Source: Saururus chinensis | Lineage: Eukaryota; Streptophyta; Magnoliopsida; Piperales; Saururaceae | Length of the DNA: 64,000 nucleotides | Direction of reading: 5' to 3' | Assembly: GCA_035235625.1 (NCBI GenBank) | Contig: CP141149.1 | Location: forward strand, 12,487,393 to 12,551,392 | In this document: positions 55,897 to 64,000 of the stretch, piece by piece | Layout: each line of letters begins with the position of its first letter | Position numbering within the stretch: position 1 is the stretch's first letter | Notes under the pieces: generated by a model | Seen by the model: the letters and a program-made list of their open reading frames with translations, nothing else | Database searches by the model: none | Told to the model about the DNA's origin: nothing | Position numbers and translations under genes: made by a program

Positions 55897-57600
55897 ACAA
55901 CCACCCATGTTTTCTTTATCATTATTCGTACCATTGTGAATGGTAAAAGAAAGTCTTGAGATGTCAGGTGAGAAGTTTGTTTGGCAATGTTTCCTTTGTA
56001 AAGTTACTCTTTCTAATGTAATTTTTTAATATGTAATTTGTAGCCTCTTTAATCTATTTCTCATCTTTAAATCATCAAGAACACCCTTAATAAGAGGTAG
56101 ATTCAAATCCATTGGTGAAGATTTACCCGTGGTTAATGGCATCGGATTAACGAGCACACACTATAATCTACATAGAAATTGTGATTTCTACAAGTTCCAT
56201 ATGAATATAGTGTGCAATGTCGATAAAAAGGTTGAAAACATAAACCATCATGATAAGACTGGGCATTAATACACTGCTAAACAATGGATAAAAGACTCAC
56301 TTGCCATGTATGACATGTTTTATCAAAGTTCAAATGTTTTTTTGGTAGTAATTTATATTTGACTCAATAAATGAATTAATATTAGGTAATTATAGCTAGT
56401 AAAGTCTGTCATTTTCTTAAATGTTTGCTGGGAAAAACTAACACTTGGTCTTTATTAAATATTGAAGAGTTGTTCCATTACCTTTGTTCATAATATAAGC
56501 ATTTGTACATATATATATTCTCTTCATGATTAGCTAGGAAATATGGGTGCTAGGGTACTCAGAGCCACACTAGTGAACTTCAAATTGAAATGGGAAGCAT
56601 AATTAAGGCTTATTACATGTTTAATGAACTTCTCATAAGCAGTGAAACAGAGGAATAAGAAGAAAATAATTTTTTTGCAGCCTTGGTTCAATAGTATCAG
56701 TTTTCTCTTTTTAAATTTTAGAAGCAAAGTTCTTGGGTAGTTAGCCCACAATAGTAATTTTAGGTTTGGCTAATATAGTTTATATGAATAGTTTAGAGTA
56801 GATTGAAGGATGAACTTTCCGGTAAGTTTAAATTACATATAGGTGAAGTTGACAGTTATTTTCTTATATAGTTTCTTTCAACATCCAACCATCTAATCTT
56901 CATTAATCATTATTTACAAGATTGTCCCAAGTATCATCTTCCCTTTTGTCTCTTCCCTTAAACTTGTATGATTATTTTTTGTTCTTAAGTATTGATACTT
57001 ATTTGACTCAGTTATTTTAATCTACTTCTTATCCCGGTTTATCTTCTTAATAGCTGTTGATGTATGAGTTGTAGGACCCCGCAAATGTGATGTTTATCTT
57101 CAGGAATAAGCATATTATGATTGATTTGGACACTCTAAAGAACAAGAAGATAAGTAAGAGTTTAAAGATATTGTGGAAATTCTTTATAGAGGGGCAAGAA
57201 AATGAAGAGGTCTGGTGATTGCATAAGATTGTAATATCATATGGGGTTAATTGTGGTACTGACCTGAGATATTCCATGGGGGCAGATGGGGTAGAGGAGA
57301 AACAAAGTAATTCCTTGAATTTCAAGTGGGTATAGATAGACATGTTCTTAATGATAATATCTCATAGTAATAGGATAACAAACTTGGGCACACAAAGAGG
57401 CAACATGTTTATTATCATTTATTCTAAGTCTGCCACTTACTTATTGATCATGGTTTATCCATGCTAAATGGCAATTAGGGCAATTTAAATAAGAATTAAA
57501 TTAAGCAACATAATTGTTTCTTTTGAAGCTACTTGCTGAGCCAGGACAAATCACCGGCCATCTTGGTGTGTGCCCGCCTACTACCCGGCTAAGGAAGTCG
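55897..57600. other. Duplicated non-coding block downstream of the hAT insertion
   Basis: Colinear with 44650-47230 in copy 1 after removal of the 45970-46860 segment. No ORF is conserved between the two copies, so I find no gene. Confidence 0.5.
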
Positions 57601-57622
57601 GACCCAGCTGTACACTTACCCT

Positions 57623-60600
57623 TCAATCGCACCCACCAGCGGCAAAACCAATCTTCCCGCCGGAAACATCGTAAGCGATCTCGTACGTCCGCTGCTGCTG
57701 GTTTCCGATGATCGCAAAATCACTGGCGTCGCTGTTGCCGGCGAACGCCAGGCAAATCTGGGTGTCATCCACGAAGAACAGGATTCCGGACAGGTCCATG
57801 TCTACATCCACTCCCCCGTCGAAACGCAGCACGATATTTGGTATTGATACTTCTCCCTCCCCGCTAAGATCATAGCACGTATCGAAGATCTCATATCCCG
57901 CCACCAGCGGGTAGTTGGCCAGCTTCTCCCGGAAAGCCAATCTGAGTGCCGAGTATGCAGATGGAGGAAGCCGTGATATGACCGTGCCAGAGTCGATGAT
58001 CGTCCCTGGTGATGAGAACACCGATTCTGGAATCTGCAGCTGCTCGCCGTCGACGAGGATTGCGGTCAGCTGGAGAAAGTAGAAAGACGGAGCGTTGGGG
58101 TTCGTCAAAATCGACGTAAATTTGAAGCCGGAGCCAAAGCCGGAGCCGAAGGTGAGGTAGCCGGAGGAGCTGGAGGAGGAGGATGGGAGGCAATAGGAGA
58201 AGAATTTGCCAAACTTCTGGGCCGCCTGCGAGACCACGGAGACCTCGTCCTGCCCCAGACCAAGAAGCCCATCAACAGAGCCGAACAACCCACTGTTCTG
58301 GACCCCGCATCCGAACCGGAAGCTTGGGAACGATTCGGAGCCGAGAGCCAGCAAGTCGCGGGCGTAGAACCCTACAGTGCTGGACCCATCGCCGTATGTT
58401 ACCGAGTAGACGCAGGTGGAGGGGGTGGTGCGTGTGCAACCGATGCCGGAGACGAGGCTGGCGCACTCGGCCGAGCTGCAGCTGATGTTCTGGTAGGTGG
58501 ACGACTGATCCGGGTCGAAGATCTGGTCGCGTTGGTCGTAGCAGCCGAACGTGCAGGGGAGGCACTGGGTCCAGGTGAGGTCGCTGCCGGTGTCGAAGGC
58601 GAGAGTCAGCGACTTGCTAGGGGTGCCGAGGCCCACTGTGACGACGTAGTTCAGGGTGCCGACGTCAAGGCCGAGTTTAGCCGGGAGGGAGGTGGCGTCC
58701 TGGGTTCCGACTGGCTGGGCCGAGCCGGATAGTCGCCTCTGGAGCCAGTTCACCCGGGCTTGGTCACGGTTGAGAAACTCTCGTACGGAGGTTTTGGCCT
58801 GGCCCAGGTGCGAGCAGGGCCCATACCGGTGAATGACGGGTAGGCCTTTCCTGTTTTGTCCTGAAATGACGAAAATATCCTTATTTTTAATGTTTACAAC
58901 AGATTTGTTAGGGTTTAAGGTTTAAATTTTAAGATTTAATATTTATAGGAAATTTGATACCCTCATGTAAAAAATATATAATCTATATACACCCACTAAT
59001 CTATTAAAAACGATTTTAATGCTCTACTCTCTCACAATGAGCCTACGGTAAGAAGGTGTATAAGGTAGCATTAATATTACAAGTGTTAATGTATGTTAGT
59101 ATATGCATTATCCATGCATCTCACGAATGAAACACGAAAAACTTTTATGTAAAAATGGAATGAGTTTATATGTATCCTAATAATACCCTCGGTACCCTAA
59201 TTACCCTATAAATCCCTTCATAAAATTACGAGTAAAATGAGGTAATAATGTGTCTTAGTAGGGTACATGTAAGACTTATTAGCAAAAGCGTAGCTATTCC
59301 CCTCCACTATTCACTCAGGCTTGCACTCCACTCTTACCATGAAAATATTTTTTACTTAGAACCCCTCTACGCACCCCATCCCCCCAACTCATCTAGCCTA
59401 TGCTTCACCTTCCCCTTCTTGTTGTTCCATCCCTTCTCCACCCCCTGCCTCCCCTACATTCATGTCCCCTCTCCTCCCCTCCATTCCCGTTATCTCATTT
59501 CCTCTTGTCCCCTCTTCTTCCGTCGCATCCCTTCCACTCCCGTCCCATCTTCATTATGGAAAGATTAAAATAAGGATACTAACAAAACACTAAAAACCAA
59601 AACAACCCCAAAACATAAAAAAACATAGTCTGATTTAAGCATGTGGCGACCTCCAGAAGATTTTCGAGGGTGTTGAAACCTTTTGGAGGAGTTCTGGTGA
59701 GAAGCAATCACCGCCAAATTAGGAAGCAGTTGACGAGGATATGTAGTCCCCGTATGCATATATTAGATGTGGCAAGGGGTATCCCCCCGTTAGACAACTT
59801 TCAGAAGATTTTAGAATGTGTTGCAACCTTCTCGAAGAGTTCTGGTAGGGAGCGATCACCACCAAATTACGAAATTGTGGATGAGGACGTGCAGTCCCCG
59901 TATGCATATATTATTTGTGGTGGGGGGTACCCCGCCAGACAACAACTAGAAGATTTTCAAAAGTGTTGTAACCTTTTGGAAGAGTTCTAGTGGGGAGCAG
60001 TCACTGCCAAATGAGGAATAACTGGTCGGAGAGGTTTAGTCCCCATATGAATCTTTCCAATCGGACGGGGGGGTACCCCCGTTAGGAATGCTCCAGAAGG
60101 TTAAAATTTATTGGATGGGTGCTTGCGGGGAGAGGTCACCGCCAACTTGTCAAGAAGTTGACGGGGACATTTAGTCCCCGTATAAATCATTTTGATGTGG
60201 CGGGGGGTACCCCCCGTCACATGCATGAAGGTTTTAACATGAGAAGTTTAGGTAGTCATGGCGTACTTTGGTTCCAAATTTTAATTGTTAAAGGCCTCAG
60301 AAAAATTAATAGAGATGACTTTCTAAGTAGCAAAAGGAATGATTTTTTTGAATAGGATGGGAAGCAACAAAATTTCTAATGCATGGAGAAAGTTATGTAA
60401 TAAGCAATGTGGGAGCGAGATGAAACTTCTATAATCAGCGAGGTCTTTATGCATGGAGAAGAAGATAGGAGGGACGAATAGAGGAGGGAGGAAGATGGGA
60501 GGGATGCTAGTAAAACTCCGGCACTCACAACCTACTTGCCATTGGCAGGCGAAACCTTCATGTATTTTATTTGGGGGGTGAACAGGGAAAGGGACGAACA

Positions 60601-60970
60601 AGGGAGGGAAGAAGATGGGGTGCCTCGTATGGGTAGAAATTTGGGGGTAGTAATAAAAAATAGCCTATAATTTTCTTATTTGGGGAGCCTTGAGTAAATA
60701 GTAGAGGGGAAATAGCCGCATTCTTAGCAAAATTAATACTTAGGAGTAGGAACTAGACCGGAGAAAACCTTTGGGTGGTGTGGAGCATAATGGTGCAGGC
60801 TTAAGAGAGCCTGCATGGAAAACTCGGTAGTTTCTTGTTGCATCTGCAGCAGCCACAAGGCTGAGAAAGTCAGTGGAAAGGAAGTAAACAAAGAAGAGGA
60901 CTGGGAAGTAGTATAGTAAAGAAGATGAAGAAGGCCTGGCAGTGGCTGGAAGAGGCCATGCTGCTGCCAT
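57623..60970 (-). CDS. Aspartyl protease (A1 family, At5g10770-like), duplicate 2, canonical active site
   Basis: Two exons: 60970-60769 and 58860-57623. A 1908-bp GT-AG phase-1 intron separates them, giving 479 aa. An N-terminal hydrophobic segment (about 18-44) precedes a propeptide with GLPVIHRYGPCSHL. Catalytic motifs are AFDTGSDLTWTQC (D157) and IIDSGTVISRLP (D357). The flap TYGDGSSTVGFYARD (Y223) is complete, and the C-terminal FAIIGNQQQRTYEIAYD motif is present. The family comprises secreted or membrane-anchored nepenthesin-type proteases acting in the apoplast or secretory pathway. The first exon is about as long as in duplicate 1, and splice sites are at identical codons. The intron is seven times longer than in duplicate 1 and holds a 147-bp tandem array. 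Confidence 0.94.
59654..60226. repeat. 147-bp tandem repeat (four diverged copies) in the protease 2 intron
   Basis: Repeat starts (cagaagattt-like) are at 59654, 59802, 59947 and 60094. Each unit has a ttctgg-gagaggtcacc-gccaa block, a tagtccccgtat block and a ggggggtaccccccgt block that is itself palindromic. Copy identity is moderate. An intron of this size is absent from duplicate 1, so the array arrived or expanded after the duplication. Confidence 0.8.
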
Positions 60971-61045
60971 GATACTCTCAGCCAGTCAACACTTAAACTT
61001 GTTTGCCTGTTGCCTAGCTTGGGAGTCGAGAGAGGTGCCTAGACA

Positions 61046-61053
61046 TTTATATA
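61046..61053 (-). promoter_or_regulatory. TATA box of protease duplicate 2
   Basis: The minus strand TATATAAA at about 61053-61046 is about 80 bp upstream of the ATG at 60970, at the same relative place as in duplicate 1. The proximal sequence to about 61165 is also conserved. Confidence 0.7.
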
Positions 61054-62014
61054 GAGATTTGCTTCCGCGTGAAGTACCGGTGAGATTGAAAGCAAAAGTC
61101 CGGTGTTGGTGTCTGGACTCCTGCATAGCAAGTAGCTTCGGCATCTTCGTTTTCACATGGCCAAACGGGTTCATAGCACTCTTGCAAGTGCCAAATGGCT
61201 GTTATTTAGGGTTTTTTAGCTTCCATGGAAGGTGAAGTTCTGCATCTAGAGTGTGGACCCATAGCAGGGACGAGATTTCTATGAGGAGGTCTCTCTCTTG
61301 GGAAGTGACTGAGGCACGTTTCTGATTGGTCATGAGTCTTCTTTATCTTTTCAATATCTTTCTTACCTTCGAGTTTTTTTTTGTTGCAGCACACTCTCTT
61401 CGTCTCTGCGTTTCCCACTCCCAAGCATGTTTCTGATTGGCTTGTGAGATGAAGGTGTGAATGAATTCGATCAAATCCAATGGCTAAGCTCCACCATCAA
61501 GTCATTGGTGAAGTTTCACCTACTAGCCGTTGATGCGGTGAAGTTTTACCCACCGGCCGTTGATGGCCCAGAATCAACATCACACAATGCATCCTACAAA
61601 ATCTTTATATAAATTATGATTTTTTGCAAGAAAAATGTTTGTTTAATTAGTATTTTATAACCAGTTTTTTGAAAATCAGTGCCCGCTTTGTACTATATTT
61701 GAGGTTCTACATAGGATGGTCATGGGGCTTTTGTCATGGAAACCCTAAGTTAGACCCTATTATTTTAAAATTTTTAGGTACAAGAATTTATATATTTATT
61801 AATATATTTATTTATTTAAGTATCACATATATCATTTATTAATTAAAAAAAAGTGACACAAGCTGTCCATCATGTGAGCTATTATCTAAATTATTCCATA
61901 ATTTTATTAGGTTTCTTAGTAATTCCTAATTTACATTGCCAAATAAAACTTTAAAGTCTATCTTTAGTAAGGAACCAAAGTTGACATCATGACTTTTAAG
62001 GTTTTGATACCAAC

Positions 62015-62170
62015 TGTAATGCATCGGGTTTTCATTCACATAAATATAAGGCAATACAAGCTTAGGGTGCCAACTTGCATAGCCAAGCACCACATAATAT
62101 TAATTAAATTACCTAATAAAGTAAGATAATTATTAATCTAAGATCTTGGCTCAGCCAAATACAAGTACCT
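62015..62170 (+). repeat. Fragment related to the 3956-7794 LTR
   Basis: It begins TGTAATGCATCGGGTTTTC and follows the left 155 bp of the 3956 element in order (ggcaatac, cttagggtgc, aacttgcatagccaag, ttggctcagccaa, caagtac), then stops. It is a truncated copy with about 80 percent identity by eye. Confidence 0.75.
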
Positions 62171-62174
62171 TTAT

Positions 62175-62570
62175 AAAGCCCCAAAATTTTAATATTTTAA
62201 AATTTGAGCGTTTGGGCCCATTAATGGGTTTTAAGACCCATTAACAGTTTTTCTTAAAATTAGACTGTCTTAAGACATTTAATAGGGCTCGGTGAGAGGA
62301 ACGTATCGAGCTCAAAAATGTGTTAAAAAGACACCGGGATAGTAAGCTATGGCATCTGGAAGCGTGCTATAGGCGGGACCCACTTTAATTTTGTAAGAAA
62401 TTATGCCCTTATGTGGTCTTCTTTTAAATGTCTCGTTGATACGAGTCCAACGATATAAAACATGTACAATTTCGAGTTCAGGGTAAGAAGTTATGCATGT
62501 TTAAAGTTATTAAATTCGTTTTAATTAAAAATAAATTTTGAAAATTTTTTTTACTTTGTGCATTAGCCAA
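62175..62570 (+). repeat. Fragment related (in reverse) to the solo LTR 34035-36000
   Basis: Landmarks gctatggcatctggaagcgtg, gggacccact and ctcgttgatacgagtcca match the minus strand of the solo LTR (35700-35880). The orientation is opposite and the match is diverged. No terminal repeats were seen. Confidence 0.65.
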
Positions 62571-63700
62571 AGCTAATGCATTGGCTTGTGTCAACCAGCC
62601 CTGCCGCAATGCAATTGGCTTGTGTCAGTCACTAAACCGTAGGTTTTCTTTTGAAGAAATAGAATTCTCATTGACAATAAGATCTTCATCAATCGTAAAT
62701 ACTAAAGGGTTATATTTTAGACGAAAAATAAAATCCTAATCAATTTAGGAAGATCTTCATCGAATTTCTATCTGATGGGAGAAACTCAATCCAAATGCAC
62801 ATCTGATGCGAGAAACTCGATCCAAATCCATAGAAATGGCTGGATCTACTTCATACCTGTAACAACTTAACTTCTACGATCGATAGAATTTGTTGCTCTG
62901 TTGACTGAAGGTTGTTTGTCACCGGCATGTCACGTTCAAACCTTTGTTGAGTTGAGACAAAATACAATCTTAACTGAACAAATCTTCCTGAGATAGCATC
63001 GTAACAGTGGACTCTATTTCTTTCCTCGTTAGAACTCTGCTTCTATTATGGCTCAACTTCTTCAATCTCCCTTCCATCCTCATGATAACTACAAATAGAA
63101 TCCCAGTTTGATTTGGAATCTTATTGCTATTAAAGAAGTTGGTCCTCTGGCTTTTCTGCACTTCGATCTTCCTTCTATTCTCATGATAAATAGAATCCCA
63201 GTTTGATTTGGAATCCTTTTGCTATTAAAGAAGTCGGTCCCGTGGCTTTTCTGTACTACATTGGAAGATTTTTTTTTCTGCCTCCATTGACAAGGGTCAT
63301 GCTGTTATTCTTCCTTTGAATTGCTACTCTATCTCCATTGATTTGTGAGGATGCGCTCCTGGAAATTGCTCACGTTGGCTTTTTCTCTCCTCATTTTTTT
63401 ACTGTATGGTTGAAGAGAGGATTGGGCAGCGGTGGTCGGGGATAGAAAGTTATGAGGGAAGAGAGTGGGCGGTGGAGATGATGGGTTGGCTGCTTAACTT
63501 AGATGGGAACCGGGGAGGACAAAAAATTGATGACTGGGGCAAGGCCGAACTCGACTGGGAGATGGAGTCGGCAAGACAGGCCAAGGACTCAATGGTGAGG
63601 GAGGAAACATTGGTGCAGATGGGGGCTTGCCAGAGGCGGAGATAATGGTGCGGTTTGGTGGTGGAAAATCATGGTGAGGAGGGCGGTCGGGACGGAATAG
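62570..63700. other. Intergenic sequence with one short direct repeat
   Basis: No gene is supported. A segment of about 85-90 bp is tandemly duplicated at about 63070-63160 and 63172-63256 (aatcccagtttgatttggaatc, gctattaaagaagt-ggtcc, gtggcttttct). Confidence 0.5.
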
Positions 63701-63709
63701 CGGAGGTTG

Positions 63710-64000
63710 ACTCCTTGATTCCCGACTTGTCGGTCTTCTAGGGAAGCAACACCGGGTTGATGTTGGGGAGCACTCCTCCGTGCGCGATGGTGACCTCGGC
63801 CAAGAGCTTCCCAAGCTTCTTGTCAGTCCTGATAGCAAGCAGAACATGCCTTGGAATGATCCTGTTCTTTTTGTTGTCCCACGTAGCATTCCCAGCCACT
63901 TCAGAACCTCAGCAGCCAAATACTCCAGCCTGGTGGCAAGATAGACCAGAGCACCGGTTCCCACACGCTAGGTGCAACTTTTCTTCTTGAGGTACTGGCC
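63710..64000 (-). pseudogene. Intronless histone H2A pseudogene (runs off the window)
   Basis: On the minus strand the H2A fold is readable. YLKKK is followed by [21 protein letters not shown], which corresponds to [19 protein letters not shown] in the family. Then, in another frame, [24 protein letters not shown] and [23 protein letters not shown] follow. Two stops are present: TAG at 63970-63968, before VGTG, and TAG at 63740-63738, after VLLP. A frameshift lies near 63895-63905. The N terminus is beyond the window. There is no intron and no normal C-terminal tail, so it is probably a processed or otherwise decayed copy. Confidence 0.88.

Larger units (their letters stand above)
52400..61990. 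repeat. Tandem segmental duplication, copy 2
   Basis: Colinear with copy 1 (43580-50410) at high identity except for indels: a 2356-bp hAT insertion (53541-55896), loss of about 890 bp near 57225, and about 1.6 kb of extra sequence in the protease intron. The far end matches around 61330-61980 (gtgtgaatgaattcgatcaaatcc at 61455 and 49940). The direct orientation of both copies indicates tandem duplication. Confidence 0.85.

Noticed and set aside
59643..59990. 115-codon ORF in the protease 2 intron
   Set aside because: It tracks the 147-bp tandem repeat and shows no domain.

Overview
This window is plant nuclear DNA, almost certainly from an angiosperm. The genes carry GT-AG introns, there is a nuclear insertion of plastid DNA, and most of the remaining sequence is transposons (CACTA, hAT, Gypsy and Copia remnants, foldback MITEs). 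The inserted plastid block still holds recognisable infA and rps8-rpl36-rps11-rpoA order, which fits a monocot or magnoliid-type plastid donor, but the species cannot be named from this sequence.

I can reconstruct four complete protein-coding genes. (1) A three-exon SPX-domain phosphate-sensing protein on the + strand (16149-19212, 267 aa), with a PHR-type P1BS site about 160 bp upstream of the start. (2) A four-exon secreted class III peroxidase very like Arabidopsis peroxidase 25 on the + strand (29247-31030, 323 aa). (3) and (4) Two two-exon A1-family aspartyl proteases on the - strand (47258-48982, 483 aa; 57623-60970, 479 aa), the products of a tandem segmental duplication. The downstream protease keeps the canonical active site. 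The other has lost the usual flap motif and changed its second catalytic motif.

Layout: 1-2000 holds a decayed plant-transposon ORF. 2000-10111 is dispersed repeat and nested Gypsy-type LTR sequence, including a 3.84-kb solo LTR with target-site duplications. 10191-12666 is the plastid insertion, with all five genes broken. 12670-14900 is a dispersed repeat split by a hAT-type element that carries an exon of a calcium-dependent protein kinase. 15900-19700 is the SPX gene. 22155-26490 is a CACTA element plus tandem repeats. 26980-28890 holds several foldback MITEs upstream of the peroxidase. 32500-42420 is a large nest of CACTA-type elements (TTAGCGACGC and TTTGCGACGC subterminal repeats) with a solo LTR and a Copia fragment inside or between them. 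43580-50410 and 52400-61990 are the two copies of the protease duplication. Copy 2 has gained a 2.36-kb hAT element, whose pre-insertion site survives in copy 1, and a 1.9-kb first intron with a 147-bp tandem repeat. The window ends with LTR fragments and a broken intronless histone H2A copy at 63.7-64.0 kb.

The long ORFs in CT-rich and GC-rich tracts are low-complexity artefacts and are not annotated as genes. No RNA gene, CRISPR array or bacterial-type operon was found. Repeat boundaries marked as approximate were judged by eye.
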